DNA from: an uncultured Bradyrhizobium sp.
GTDB lineage: Bacteria; Pseudomonadota; Alphaproteobacteria; Rhizobiales; Xanthobacteraceae
Reading direction: 5' to 3'
NCBI RefSeq assembly: GCF_947648125.1
Contig: NZ_CANSMR010000003.1
Span: 62,001-126,000, forward strand
Length of the DNA stretch: 64,000 nt
A model generated the notes under the pieces. The model ran no database searches. It had not been told where the DNA came from and was given only the letters and a program-made list of their open reading frames with translations. This document shows positions 26,207 to 36,016 of the stretch, piece after piece. Within the stretch, counting starts at the first letter, position 1. Each line of letters opens with the position of its first letter. A program made the position numbers and the translations under genes.

Positions 26207-28960
26207 CCAGTTGATCTCGCCCTTGGCGGTGTGATCGTGCGAATCGCGCGCAAGCTGTCCCGAATAGATCAGGCCAACGCTGGCGTTGCGCGCCAGGTTG
26301 AAGCCGAGACCCGCTTCGACCAGCAACGCATCGCGCGCGATCGGTATGCCGGCAACCGTGAACGGTGTCCCGCCGCCGGAAAACGCCAGCAGCGTTTCCG
26401 GCCTCACATCGCCGAAGGCATGCCGCCAGCTGAGCGTGCCGCGCACCGTCAGCGGCTTGCCGTCAGCCAGCGCTACCGCGCCCTCGCCGCGCAGCCCGAG
26501 CGTGGTGAAGGCGGTAGCCAAGGCATCGCCGCCGCCGCTGAGCGCCGCGCTGCCGGTCTCGGCAAAATGGCCGGTGTCGAGATGCACGTAGGCAAGCCCC
26601 GCGAACGGTTCGAGCGCGACAGGGCCGAGTGCGAAACCGCGGCCGATCTCGCCGAACACCTGGGCGGTGTGGCCGTCGTAGCTCGCCTTGGCGGCGTCGA
26701 AGAAGCCGGGAAACACGATCGCGCGATCGGTATCGATGCTGTGCGCGGTGAAGGCGGCGCCGCCGCGCAGAGCCCAGGCGTCGAGCTGACCACCGCCATA
26801 GAGCGCGAGGTGATAATTGTTGATGGCGGCGCCGGAGCGGCGGTCATCGACATGCAGCAAGGACTGGGTGTAGCCGCCGGTCTCGCGCCTGAGCGCGGCG
26901 GCATTGCCGTCGCTGCCCGTGTGTCCCCAATCGCCGACGGCTTGCGCCCAGGCGGTCATCACCCGCTCCTGCGGCAGAAATTTCGGCGCGGCCTTGAAGG
27001 CCGGTTCGGCCGCGTAGGCCGAAGCGCCGCTGCCGTCGATCGCGACGGCCTGAGGACCGATGCCGGCGAGCGCCGCAGACGGTCCGTCCGCGCTGCCGAA
27101 AGGCTGCCGCAGCCGGCCGATCACGGCGTCACGGACGTCACGCGACTCATCGAGCATTGCGCCCGCCGCGCTCGCGTGCAGCTCGCCGGAGAGCTGGTCG
27201 AACGCAAAACGCGCCTGCGCCGGCGTCGTACTGAAGGCGAGCGCGTTGAACGCCGGCCCGCGGCCGAGGCCGTCCAACCCGGTCCCCGTCGCGATCTGAT
27301 TGCGCGTTTGCGCTGCGGTCGCAAAGCGCACATTGTTGCGCGCAAACGTCAGGAATACGTCGTTGGCATCATAGGTCAGACTGGGCGCGATGAAGGCGAA
27401 GCTGCTGGTGCCGGACATTAAGCCCGAGAATGTGCCGGTCCTTCCTCCCGCTGCGGTCAGAATCGTGTAGGGCGTGTTGAAGAGGAAACCGTTCACCGAC
27501 GTCAACCGCACGGTTCCGCCGGAAAGATTAGCTGCTCCACTCGCAGCGATCCTGTCGCTCCGTCCGGCCGCGCTGAGGTCGAGGGCGTAGATGGCGCCCG
27601 GCAGCATAGCCATGCTGCCGGCAATATGGAGCGTGCCGATCGCGCCAATCGCGCCACCGCCAGGCGAGACCGTGCCGCCGCCGGCGATCGTGGTCGCGCC
27701 GACGGTGCCGATGCCGGCGAGCGCGCCGCCGCCGTTGACGCTCACCGCCGATTGCGCGATCGAGCCGTTGACGGCGAGCGTTCCGGCATTGATCGTGGTG
27801 GCGCCCGTGTAGGTGTTAGCACCTGACAGCGTCAGCGTGCCGGTGCCGACCTTGACCAGGCGGCCGCCGGTGCCGCTGATGACGCCGGACACCTCGGTGC
27901 TGAGATTGTTGGAGCCGACCGTCAGAGTCTTGCTACCGAGAACATAGGACCCCGCCCCCTCGATCGAGCCCGCCGTCGTGCCGGCGCTTGCCAAGTTCGA
28001 CATGTCGAACACGCCACCGGCGTTGTTGATGAAACGCGCATTGCCGCCAGTAGCTTGAGCATTAAAGAATGTCTGCCCACCGGCGTTGTTGATGATCGTC
28101 GCATTGCCGGCGCTGCTGGCATCACCAAAAAAGAGCCTGCTGTTGCCGAAGTTCGTGATGCTGGCATTGGCGGCGGTACTGGAAAATTCAAAATTCACAA
28201 TACTGTTGTTCGTGATGCTTGCGTTAGCAGCCGTGCTGCTGGCGGCAAAAATCACGTCACCGCCGCGAGGGTTGGCAACGACGGCGTTGGCCGCCGTGCT
28301 TTTGTCGTCAAAGGTCAGAGAGAAGCCGTTGCTGATATGGGCGTTGCCAGCCGAGCTGGTGTTGAAAAAATGTATCTCGGAAATAACAGAATTGAGACTG
28401 TTGATGGCAGCGTTGCCGGCCGAGCTGCTGTCCGCAAAGTGAACGGTGCTGCCGTTGTTGATCGTGGCATTGGCCGCGGTGCTGGTGTTGTTGAAAAATG
28501 CCCCGCCAGAAGTCGTGTTGATGATGGCGTTGCCGGCCGAACTGGCGTTACTAAAACTAACCCCGCTATCGAAAACCGGAGCAAAGTTTGAATTGTTGAC
28601 GATTCCCCGGTCGGTAAAATTCAAGCCCACGCTGAACCTGTAGGCCGGCGCATCGCTGTTCAACACAATCGTCCCGACCGAGACTATTTGCGGAGCCGTG
28701 ATCGCGGTTTGGCTGGAGGCGCCGAAAGTCGCGGTTCCCGTCGGCGGGAAGTTGGAACTCCAGTTGGCGGGGTCGTTCCAGTCATTCGAGACAGGATGGG
28801 CACTCCATGTCGCGTCCTGCGCCTCGCCCGTCCGCGGCATCAGGATTGTGCCGAGCAGCAACGCCCAGACCGTGACGCGCGCCATCGAAGGCGCGCGCAC
28901 GCCGAACCGGCGTGGAACAGCCGCGCCGGTCGGCGCCCTGTCCTGTTCCGAGACCTGCAT
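26198..28960 (-). CDS. autotransporter with repeat-rich passenger
   Basis: The 920-residue protein has a long basic N-terminus and a hydrophobic signal at about 26-48. Residues about 140-311 form nine degenerate units of about 20 residues with the core SSAGNAxIxN or STAANAxIxN, suggesting a beta-helix or solenoid. A PATR-type segment ([24 protein letters not shown]) lies near residue 360-385. The C-terminal ~260 residues have the alternating pattern of an autotransporter barrel and end in Phe (KGEINWKF), the outer-membrane assembly signal. The function is probably surface display or adhesion. GAGGGAG precedes ATG 28960. The divergent AraC gene starts 165 bp away. Confidence 0.9.
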   Translation of the reverse strand: MQVSEQDRAPTGAAVPRRFGVRAPSMARVTVWALLLGTILMPRTGEAQDATWSAHPVSNDWNDPANWSSNFPPTGTATFGASSQTAITAPQIVSVGTIVLNSDAPAYRFSVGLNFTDRGIVNNSNFAPVFDSGVSFSNASSAGNAIINTTSGGAFFNNTSTAANATINNGSTVHFADSSSAGNAAINSLNSVISEIHFFNTSSAGNAHISNGFSLTFDDKSTAANAVVANPRGGDVIFAASSTAANASITNNSIVNFEFSSTAANASITNFGNSRLFFGDASSAGNATIINNAGGQTFFNAQATGGNARFINNAGGVFDMSNLASAGTTAGSIEGAGSYVLGSKTLTVGSNNLSTEVSGVISGTGGRLVKVGTGTLTLSGANTYTGATTINAGTLAVNGSIAQSAVSVNGGGALAGIGTVGATTIAGGGTVSPGGGAIGAIGTLHIAGSMAMLPGAIYALDLSAAGRSDRIAASGAANLSGGTVRLTSVNGFLFNTPYTILTAAGGRTGTFSGLMSGTSSFAFIAPSLTYDANDVFLTFARNNVRFATAAQTRNQIATGTGLDGLGRGPAFNALAFSTTPAQARFAFDQLSGELHASAAGAMLDESRDVRDAVIGRLRQPFGSADGPSAALAGIGPQAVAIDGSGASAYAAEPAFKAAPKFLPQERVMTAWAQAVGDWGHTGSDGNAAALRRETGGYTQSLLHVDDRRSGAAINNYHLALYGGGQLDAWALRGGAAFTAHSIDTDRAIVFPGFFDAAKASYDGHTAQVFGEIGRGFALGPVALEPFAGLAYVHLDTGHFAETGSAALSGGGDALATAFTTLGLRGEGAVALADGKPLTVRGTLSWRHAFGDVRPETLLAFSGGGTPFTVAGIPIARDALLVEAGLGFNLARNASVGLIYSGQLARDSHDHTAKGEINWKF

Positions 28961-29125
28961 CCCAAACTCCCTCGTCGACTCCTAGGGATACGACGTGTAG
29001 GGATCGCCGGATGAGCCCGCTTGGGCTGCCGCGTCACGGACTTGGGACTGAGACGCCAGCCTTGATTTTTGAACCTAGTGCTACAATGCGGCCACACAGA
29101 TCAGAGCGCATACGCCGACGAGCCC

Positions 29126-30100
29126 ATGATGTCAGAGTCCCCAGAGCCCACGACGCTCCGTTTTTCGACCGCCGAATGGCCGGCGCAGAACCGGCTCGCG
29201 ATATGGCGCGAAGCGATCGGACGCCGCGTCTTTCAATTCGACACGATGCCGTTGCATGACGGGCCCTTCCACGCCGAGACGACGGCGCAGGCGCTGCCCG
29301 AGCTGTGCTTTGGATCCTGGAGCCTCGGCAATCTACGCACTGCCGTGACGCACGACCTGCTCGACGGCACCGACCACCTCATGCTCCGCATCTCGCTGAG
29401 CGGCACGCCCGTCCTATCGCACCGGGGTCGCGAGGTCACCGGCGCTGCCGGCGATGCCATCCTGATGTCGACCACGGAGCCGTGGGTGAGCATCTCTCCG
29501 TCGCTGACGCGATTCCTCAGCTTGCGGCTGCGGCGCAACGCGCTTACGCCGCTCGTGTCGTATCCCGAAGATGCGCTCATGCGCCCGGTGCCGCGCGATA
29601 CCGAAGCCGTAAAACTGCTTACCTTCTATCTGCAAAAGCTGATCCGCATGGATCCGATGTCGACGCCCGAACTGCGGCAAGTCGTCGTCACCCATATCTA
29701 CGACCTCGCGGCGTTGGTGATCGGCGCCACCCGCGACGGGGCGGCTGTGGCAAAGGACCGGGGCTTGCGCGCCGCGCGGCTTGCCGCCGCCAAAGCCGAT
29801 ATCCATGCGCATTTCTCTGATCCCGACCTCACGCTGATCACCGTCGCGGCGCGTCGGAATCTCTCTCCGCGCAGTCTTCAGCGCCTGTTCGCCGACGAGG
29901 GAACGAGCTTCACCGAATTCGTCCTCAACGCCCGCCTGACGCGGAGCCATCGGCTGCTGACCGATCCGCGCTGGCGCGATCGCAACATCAGCAGCATCGC
30001 GTTCGAAGCCGGCTTCGGCGACCTGTCCTATTTCAACCGCACGTTCCGCCGGCGCTACGGCGCGACGCCCGCCGACGTCCGCGCCGCGATGCGGCGTTGA
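29126..30100 (+). CDS. AraC-family transcriptional regulator
   Basis: Start ATG 29126 gives 324 residues. The N-terminal half resembles the AraC_binding_2 ligand region, and the C-terminal 100 residues hold two HTH motifs (LITVAARRNLSPRSLQRLFADEGTSFTEFVLNARL and ISSIAFEAGFGDLSYFNRTFRRRYGATPADVR). It is divergent from the autotransporter gene and is the likely regulator of it and of itself. A TTG start further upstream (29069) is possible but less likely. Confidence 0.92.
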   Translation: MMSESPEPTTLRFSTAEWPAQNRLAIWREAIGRRVFQFDTMPLHDGPFHAETTAQALPELCFGSWSLGNLRTAVTHDLLDGTDHLMLRISLSGTPVLSHRGREVTGAAGDAILMSTTEPWVSISPSLTRFLSLRLRRNALTPLVSYPEDALMRPVPRDTEAVKLLTFYLQKLIRMDPMSTPELRQVVVTHIYDLAALVIGATRDGAAVAKDRGLRAARLAAAKADIHAHFSDPDLTLITVAARRNLSPRSLQRLFADEGTSFTEFVLNARLTRSHRLLTDPRWRDRNISSIAFEAGFGDLSYFNRTFRRRYGATPADVRAAMRR

Positions 30101-30454
30101 GCGCGCCAAAGCGCGATAGATACGGATCGAATCGTTATCGCGCCTTGGCTCTTCGTTTTCGTTGCGCAGTGGCTGGCGCTCCGATTCCGACGTTCGCAAG
30201 CACATGCGGCTCACTCTTATACGAACTTCGGAATCAAGGAGCACTAACTAGGCCGTGTACCTATAAACCCGGCGGCGTCATGTGACTGGTGACTACGTCC
30301 GCTTTGCTCCTATAGCGACCAAGTTCGTGCGGCAGCGCGGTATATTGCGATGGGCCAACGGGCGACCTCAATCATGCGGTCGCGACTGGCGCAAAGTGAC
30401 CGTCGACGAATTCAAGGCGCGTGGAAAACCCGTTGAACAGAGGGCTCGCTCAGA
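30101..30454. other. 354-bp intergenic region with palindromic element copy 2
   Basis: Arms GCTCCGATTCCGACGTTCG (30178-30196) and CGAACTTCGGAATCAAGGAGC (30222-30242) form an imperfect palindrome around a core with GCGGCTCAC, the reverse of the core at 26055-26068. The rest (30280-30450) resembles widely dispersed non-coding fragments of Bradyrhizobium and has no supported gene. Confidence 0.55.
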
Positions 30455-31393
30455 TCACGTCGACAACGATTTTGCCACAGCTCTCGCATGTTCAATGAAC
30501 AATTTCGCCAACGGACCCGGGGTGCGGTTTTTCACAGTGAGAATGGCGATCGCATCAAGGGTAGCCGGAATCTTTGCAGGCAGGATTTTCAATCCCACGC
30601 GTCGGGAACTGAACTGAGCAACGGAGTTTGGCAGAACGCCAACGAATTTGCTGGTCGCGATCAGTGTGGTGGTCAGTTGAATCGACAGCGTGGCAATCTC
30701 TGGCCGCGGCGATCTCAATCCGCTGGCGACGAAGATTCCCGAGATGATTCTGCCAGGCGTGCTGTCAAGCGGCGGAAGCACCCAGGATTCCTCCATCAAA
30801 TCGGCAAGCTCGACGCGACGCCGGCGCGCCCACGGGCTGTTCACGCCGGCGACCGCGACAAACGGCTCCTGCAGCAATAGCTCGACCGCCAGGTCATCCT
30901 CGACAAAAGGATCCGGCAGTCGCCCTACCAAGAGTTCGACCTTGCGCTCACGTAACGGATTGAACTGCAACAGCGCCACGTCGGCGTGGATCACCTGCAA
31001 CTGCACGCCCGGATGCTGCTGCAGCAGGCGCTCACAGATCGCCGGCATGATGCCGGCATTCATGATTTCGGAGCAACCAACCGCCAGTTCGCCCGACGTC
31101 GGGTCGGTGAGGAATTCGATCTGCTTCAGCCCCTGCCGCATCTCGTCGAAGACATTGACGCCGCATTTGAGCAGGGCTGCCCCGCAGTTGGTTACTTCCA
31201 CCCCCTGCGAGGTGCGATCGAACAGCTTTACCCCAAGCGTTTGCTCGAGATCGGAAATTGTCTTGGACACGACGGGATGGGAGATCGCCAGCTTCTGCGA
31301 TGCCTTCGCCATGCTGCCCGATTCCGCCACGGCGAGCATCACGTGAAGGTCGCGCAGCTTGATGCGGCGGCCGATGCGGTCCGACCAGTCCAT
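30455..31393 (-). CDS. LysR-family transcriptional regulator
   Basis: ATG 31393, with GGGGG six bases upstream, gives 312 residues. The N-terminal winged HTH reads KLRDLHVMLAVAESGSMAKASQKLAISHPVVSKTISDLEQTLGVKLFDRTSQGVE. A LysR substrate-binding domain follows. It is divergent from the binding-protein gene at 31537 (143-bp gap) and probably controls that operon. LysR regulators of this subgroup (GRRIKLRDLH start) often act on aromatic or organic-acid pathways. Confidence 0.93.
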   Translation of the reverse strand: MDWSDRIGRRIKLRDLHVMLAVAESGSMAKASQKLAISHPVVSKTISDLEQTLGVKLFDRTSQGVEVTNCGAALLKCGVNVFDEMRQGLKQIEFLTDPTSGELAVGCSEIMNAGIMPAICERLLQQHPGVQLQVIHADVALLQFNPLRERKVELLVGRLPDPFVEDDLAVELLLQEPFVAVAGVNSPWARRRRVELADLMEESWVLPPLDSTPGRIISGIFVASGLRSPRPEIATLSIQLTTTLIATSKFVGVLPNSVAQFSSRRVGLKILPAKIPATLDAIAILTVKNRTPGPLAKLFIEHARAVAKSLST

Positions 31394-31536
31394 TTCTGCC
31401 CCCTTAGTCCAGAGGCTACAGGGATGTCTCAAAATCCGACTTTCAAACTACAGCGGCGAGAGCCAGTATTTCAACCCGCAGTCGGCGCTCCAATCCCCAT
31501 CGGGAGGTGCGCCGGCTCCGACAGAGGAGGCCAGCT

Positions 31537-32706
31537 ATGCCAAGGAATTCAATCCTTTCGGCTGCCGTTCTCGCAGCCTCGATCGCCACAGCCGGCAGCG
31601 CCGGCGCGCAAGGGACCGTCAAGATCGGGATGGTCATGCCAATGACCGGCGCGTTGGCGGGGGCAGGACAACAAGTGCTTGCGGGTGCTCGCCTTTATAT
31701 CAAGCAGCACGGCGAGATCGTGGCCGGCAAGCGGATCGAACTGATCGTCCGCGACGACGCCTCGTCCGGCGAAACCGGCCAGCGCCTGATCCAGGAACTC
31801 GTCGTCAACGACCAGGTCGACGTGATCGGCGGGAGCCTGACGGCCGACCTTATGCCCAGCGCATCGTTTGTCACCAAGGCGCAGAAGCCGACGGTGATCA
31901 TGATTTCAAGCACGACGGCAGTGATCGACAAGTCGCCGTTCTTCGTCCGCACGAGCTGCACGCTAGCGCAATCCTCGGCCATCCTTGCAGACTGGGCGGC
32001 GAAGAAAGGGCTCGGCAAGGCGGTGACGCTGGTCACCGAATTCGCGCCGGGGCTCGAGGCAGAAGAAACCTTTACCAGCAGCTACAGGGCGGCCGGTGGC
32101 CGGGTCGTCGAGGCGATCCGCGTACCGGTCCGCAGTCCAGACTTCGCGCCGTTCCTGCAGCGCGTCAGAGACGCTGCCCCGCAGGCGCTGTTCGTGTTCA
32201 TTCCTTCGACGCAGGCCGCGGTTTTCGCCAGACAGTTCGTCGAGCGTGGCCTCGACAAGGCGGGCATTGCGTTGATCGGTCCCGGCGACCTCACCGACGA
32301 CGAAGCGCTGCAGAACATGGGGGACTCCATGCTAGGAACTGTCACTGCGCATTTCTATTCCGCGGCCCACGCGTCCGCATTGAACGATGTATTCACCGAG
32401 GCCTATCGCAAGGAAGCGAAGATGCGCGCGAACTTCATGGCGGTTTCCGGCTATGACGGCATGCACCTGGTCTATGAAGCGCTGAAGAAGACGGCCGGTT
32501 CGACTGATGGCAAGACCCTTGTTGCCGCGATGAAGGGCATGGCCTGGGAAAGCCCGCGTGGACCGATCTCGATCGACCGCAACAGCGGCGAGGTCGTGCA
32601 CAATATCTACATCCGTAAGGTCGAGAAGGTGGATGGTGAACTGCGCAATGCCGAGTTCGAAACCTTTAATAATGTCAGGGACCCTCGCGAGGCCGTCGCG
32701 AAATGA
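31537..32706 (+). CDS. ABC transporter substrate-binding protein, branched-chain amino acid type (Peripla_BP_6)
   Basis: ATG 31537, with GGAGG six bases upstream, gives 389 residues with a cleavable signal ending near GSAGAQG. The body (VKIGMVMPMTGALAGAGQQVLAGARLYIKQHG, VDVIGGSLTADLMPSASFVTKAQKP) is a LivJ/UrtA-like binding protein, a group that in alphaproteobacteria often binds aromatic acids. No permease or ATPase is adjacent. Its stop overlaps the start of the monooxygenase gene, suggesting a receptor for the substrate of that enzyme. Confidence 0.92.
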   Translation: MPRNSILSAAVLAASIATAGSAGAQGTVKIGMVMPMTGALAGAGQQVLAGARLYIKQHGEIVAGKRIELIVRDDASSGETGQRLIQELVVNDQVDVIGGSLTADLMPSASFVTKAQKPTVIMISSTTAVIDKSPFFVRTSCTLAQSSAILADWAAKKGLGKAVTLVTEFAPGLEAEETFTSSYRAAGGRVVEAIRVPVRSPDFAPFLQRVRDAAPQALFVFIPSTQAAVFARQFVERGLDKAGIALIGPGDLTDDEALQNMGDSMLGTVTAHFYSAAHASALNDVFTEAYRKEAKMRANFMAVSGYDGMHLVYEALKKTAGSTDGKTLVAAMKGMAWESPRGPISIDRNSGEVVHNIYIRKVEKVDGELRNAEFETFNNVRDPREAVAK

Positions 32707-33959
32707 GGGATGCGCATGTCATCATCGCCGGAGGTGGCGTTGGCGGGCTGAGCCTCGCGCTCAGCCTGCATCAGGCCGGAATACGCGTCCGCGTCTACGA
32801 AGCGGTGCGCAATCCTCTCCCGCTCGGTGTCGGCATCAACCTGCAGCCAACGGCGGTACGCGAGTTGACGGAGCTTGGGTTCGGCTCTGCTCTTGCAGAG
32901 ACCGGGATCGCCACGCAGCGCTTGAAACTCTGCAACAAGTTTGGGCAATTGATCCATGATGAGCCGAGGGGGGTGGCAGCGGGATATCGCTGGCCGCAAA
33001 TTTCCATCCATCGCGGAGAACTGCAACTTTTGCTGCTTCGCGCGGCGCGCGAGCGGATCGGCGACAGAAATGTCCGAACGGGAATGAGGCTTAGAGGCTT
33101 CGAGCAGCGCGGTGGGCGTGTGCGGGCTCGCTTCAGCGATGAGGACTCCGGTTCAGACCTGTTTGAAGAAGCCGATATCCTCGTCGGCGCCGATGGCATT
33201 CATTCCGCTGTGCGGCGTCAGGTTTATCCTGACGAAGGAGCGCCACGCTTCGCTCACCAGATCCTGTGGCGTGCGGCGATCGAGGCTGAACCGTTCCTCG
33301 ATGGGCAGACGATGGTCATCGCCGGGCATTTCGATCAGCGAATTGTCGTCTACCCGATCGGCAGGACTGCAGGAGGCAAATTGCTGACGAACTGGATTTG
33401 TCAGATGACGGTGCCCGATCAGGCGCCATTCCCAGAACACTGGAATCGACGCGTCGGGAAGGAAGAGGTGCTTTTGGCATTTGAACGCTGGCGATTTCCC
33501 TGGCTCGACCTGCCGACACTGATCGAACGATCGCAAGACATCTACGAGTTTCCACTCGTCGATCGCGACCCGGTTCCGGCCTGGTCATTCGGCTGCGTCA
33601 CTCTCCTCGGCGATGCGGCACATCCCATGCAGCCGATCGGTAGCCAAGCCGGTTCGCAGGCGATCCTGGACGCCCGCACCCTCACCCGCGCTCTGGCTGA
33701 GACTGATGATCCCGTCGCCGCGCTGGAACGCTACGACGCAGAGCGTCGGCCGGTAATGAACGACGTCATCCTACGAAATCGGAATCTCGGACCTGAAGCT
33801 GCGATGCAGCTTGCAGAAGAGCGAGCGCCGAACGGCTTTGCCCGCGTCGAAGACGTGATCGCGCAACATGAGCTTGACATTATCGCGAAATCCTTTGCCA
33901 CGGCCGCTGGTCTTGATGTCGAAACAGTCAATCAGAGGCCGCCGTATCTGTCTCCGTAG
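32703..33959 (+). CDS. FAD-dependent aromatic monooxygenase (PhzS/salicylate hydroxylase-like)
   Basis: The 418-residue protein has the class A flavoprotein monooxygenase motifs: GGGVGGLSLALSL near residue 10, ADILVGADGIHSAVR near 158, and TLLGDAAHPMQPIGSQAGSQAI near 299. Such enzymes hydroxylate aromatic rings using NAD(P)H and O2. The ATGA overlap with the binding-protein gene and the divergent LysR gene suggest a small aromatic-compound operon. The exact substrate is unknown. Confidence 0.92.
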   Translation: MRDAHVIIAGGGVGGLSLALSLHQAGIRVRVYEAVRNPLPLGVGINLQPTAVRELTELGFGSALAETGIATQRLKLCNKFGQLIHDEPRGVAAGYRWPQISIHRGELQLLLLRAARERIGDRNVRTGMRLRGFEQRGGRVRARFSDEDSGSDLFEEADILVGADGIHSAVRRQVYPDEGAPRFAHQILWRAAIEAEPFLDGQTMVIAGHFDQRIVVYPIGRTAGGKLLTNWICQMTVPDQAPFPEHWNRRVGKEEVLLAFERWRFPWLDLPTLIERSQDIYEFPLVDRDPVPAWSFGCVTLLGDAAHPMQPIGSQAGSQAILDARTLTRALAETDDPVAALERYDAERRPVMNDVILRNRNLGPEAAMQLAEERAPNGFARVEDVIAQHELDIIAKSFATAAGLDVETVNQRPPYLSP

Positions 33960-34023
33960 CAGAACCACTTGCGAGAGTTTGCTATGGCGTGAAACGGAGT
34001 CCTACGAAAAGTCAATCCACGCC

Positions 34024-34701
34024 CTACGCAGCGAGCGCCTCCAGCACCGCGGCTGAATCGGTGACCCAACCGAAAATGCCGCCCTGGGCCTTGATCATCT
34101 TCAGGCCCATCTCGTGGAATTCCGGGAAATACGACGCGCAGCCGTCGGAGATCACGACGCAGCGGTAGCCGCGGTCGTTGGCCTCGCGCACCGTGGTGTT
34201 GACGCAGACTTCGGTGGTGACGCCGCAGACCAGGAGATTCTCGATGCCGTATTTCTGCAGGATGTCGCCGAATTCGGTGGCGTAGAATGCGCCCTTGCCG
34301 GGCTTGTCGATCACGATCTCGCTGCCCTGCGGATAGAGCTCGGGGATGATGTCGTGGCCGGCTTCGCCTCGGATCAGGATCCGCCCCATCGGCCCGGGAT
34401 CGCCGATCCGCAAGGACGGCGCACCGCGCTCGAGCTTCGCCGGCGGCGCGTCGGAGAGATCGGGCAGATGGCCCTCGCGGGTATGGACCACAAGCAAACC
34501 GGCATCGCGCACCGCGGCGAGGACGGCGGCGATCGGCTGCACCGCGCGGGCGAGCTGGCTGACGTCATTGCCGAGCGTCTCGCCGAAGCCCCCTCGCTCC
34601 ATGAAATCGCGCTGCATGTCGATGATGACGAGCGCGGTCTTGCTCCAGTCGAGCGTGATCGGTGCCGGCTCCGCCGCGATTGTCCCGCTTGAATTCGCCA
34701 T
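34024..34701 (-). CDS. cysteine hydrolase, biuret amidohydrolase-like (isochorismatase superfamily)
   Basis: The 225-residue protein has the cysteine-hydrolase triad: Asp28 in [10 protein letters not shown], Lys133 in [12 protein letters not shown] and Cys166 in [11 protein letters not shown]. The segment [17 protein letters not shown] is shared with biuret hydrolases of Rhizobium, which release ammonia from biuret to give allophanate. A sigma-54-type promoter lies upstream (34742-34756, minus), pointing to nitrogen control. A related paralogue (44743-45426) sits in the nucleoside ABC operon. Biuret as substrate is an inference; ureidoacrylate or another carbamoyl compound is possible. Confidence 0.88.
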   Translation of the reverse strand: MANSSGTIAAEPAPITLDWSKTALVIIDMQRDFMERGGFGETLGNDVSQLARAVQPIAAVLAAVRDAGLLVVHTREGHLPDLSDAPPAKLERGAPSLRIGDPGPMGRILIRGEAGHDIIPELYPQGSEIVIDKPGKGAFYATEFGDILQKYGIENLLVCGVTTEVCVNTTVREANDRGYRCVVISDGCASYFPEFHEMGLKMIKAQGGIFGWVTDSAAVLEALAA

Positions 34702-34741
34702 GACGCACGCCTCGAATGCGAGAAGACCCGCATATGATTAA

Positions 34742-34756
34742 GCAAACCGCGTGCCA
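34742..34756 (-). promoter_or_regulatory. sigma-54 promoter for biuret-hydrolase-like gene
   Basis: Read on the minus strand the sequence is TGGCACG-CGGT-TTGC followed by T, an exact match to the -24/-12 consensus TGGCACG-N4-TTGC. The -12 end lies 41 bp before the start codon at 34701. Confidence 0.8.
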
Positions 34757-34896
34757 TTGCGCAATGATGCGGCTCGCGCCCTCAAACGCCCGAAACGTCC
34801 GGCATCTCAATCTGTTGCGGCACGCGCTCGGCCGTTCTCCGGGCCATCCTCCCAGGTTCTCACCGGCACCTGATTTGCCGGTCGTTCGATCCTGCT

Positions 34897-34912
34897 GGCA
34901 TGATCGTTGCTA
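34897..34912 (+). promoter_or_regulatory. sigma-54-type promoter for formamidase gene
   Basis: TGGCATG-ATCG-TTGCT matches the -24/-12 consensus with one change, 74 bp before the formamidase ATG. A second weaker match, CGGCACC-TGAT-TTGC, lies at 34865-34879 inside an inverted repeat CCGGCA/TGCCGG. Confidence 0.65.
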
Positions 34913-34985
34913 GCTCAGAGTCCGACCGAACGAGGATCATCGTTCGCGAAACGACAGCCCATTTCAAACAGGCGGGAGGACAGGC

Positions 34986-35999
34986 ATGAACGGACTTGGC
35001 GGTCTCAACAAGTCACCCAACGGCGTGGTGATCGGACTGGTGCAGCTGCAGCTGCCCGTGGTTGCGACCAAGGCCGATCTGGCGCGGCAGACCGAGCGCA
35101 TCGTCTGGATGGTCGGCAAGGCGCGGCGCAATCTCGCCACCATGGATCTGGTCGTATTCCCGGAATACTCGCTGCATGGTCTGTCGATGGACACCAACCC
35201 CGAGATCATGTGCCGGCTCGACGGGCCCGAAGTCGCGGCCTTCAGGCAGGCCTGCATCGACAACAAGATCTGGGGCTGCTTCTCCATCATGGAGTTCAAC
35301 CCACACGGCAATCCCTACAATTCCGGACTGATCATCGACGATCACGGCGAGATCAAGCTCTATTACCGCAAATTCCATCCCTGGATTCCGGTCGAGCCGT
35401 GGGAGCCGGGCGACATCGGCATTCCCGTGATCGACGGACCGAAAGGCGCGAAGATCGCGCTGATCATCTGCCATGACGGCATGTTCCCGGAAATGGCGCG
35501 CGAATGTGCCTACAAGGGCGCGGAGATCATGATCCGCACCGCAGGCTACACCGCGCCGATCCGCGACAGCTGGCGCTTCACCAACCAGGCCAACGCGTTC
35601 CAGAACCTGATGGTGACGGCCAATGTCTGCATGTGCGGCTCGGATGGGTCGTTCGACTCGATGGGCGAAGGCATGATCGTCAATTTCGACGGCAGCATCA
35701 TCGCGCACGGGACCACGGGACGCACTGATGAGATCATCACCGCCGAGGTGCGGCCCGACCTCGTGCGCGAGGCGCGGATCAACTGGGGCGTCGAGAACAA
35801 CATCTATCAGCTTTGGCACCGCGGCTATGTCGCGGTGAAGGGCGGCGCGATGGATTGCCCCTACACCTTCATGCAGGACATGGTGTCGGGCCGCTTCCGC
35901 CTGCCCTGGGAAGATCAGGTCAAGATCACCGACGGCACGTCCTGCGGCTTTCCAGCACCGACACGGCTGTTCGGCAAGACCGCGAAGGCCGCCGAGTAG
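34986..35999 (+). CDS. amiF: formamidase (nitrilase superfamily)
   Basis: The 337-residue protein has the nitrilase triad: Glu60 in VVFPEYSLHG, Lys129 in YYRKFHPW and Cys162 in LIICHDGMFPE. Its length and the MNGLGGLNKSPNGVVIGLVQLQ start fit AmiF formamidase (about 334 residues), which hydrolyses formamide to formate and ammonia. Aliphatic amidase AmiE is the alternative but usually differs at the N-terminus and is slightly longer. A GGCGGGAGG ribosome binding site and an upstream sigma-54-type promoter support nitrogen-limited expression. It is divergent from the biuret-hydrolase-like gene. Confidence 0.9.
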   Translation: MNGLGGLNKSPNGVVIGLVQLQLPVVATKADLARQTERIVWMVGKARRNLATMDLVVFPEYSLHGLSMDTNPEIMCRLDGPEVAAFRQACIDNKIWGCFSIMEFNPHGNPYNSGLIIDDHGEIKLYYRKFHPWIPVEPWEPGDIGIPVIDGPKGAKIALIICHDGMFPEMARECAYKGAEIMIRTAGYTAPIRDSWRFTNQANAFQNLMVTANVCMCGSDGSFDSMGEGMIVNFDGSIIAHGTTGRTDEIITAEVRPDLVREARINWGVENNIYQLWHRGYVAVKGGAMDCPYTFMQDMVSGRFRLPWEDQVKITDGTSCGFPAPTRLFGKTAKAAE

Positions 36000-36016
36000 C
36001 GACCCCTCGCGGCTGG

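Noticed and set aside
28086-28442. Plus-strand frame rich in Leu, Ala and Val opposite the autotransporter repeats
   Set aside because: Its repetitive pattern comes from the antisense of the SSAGNA repeats, not from a gene.
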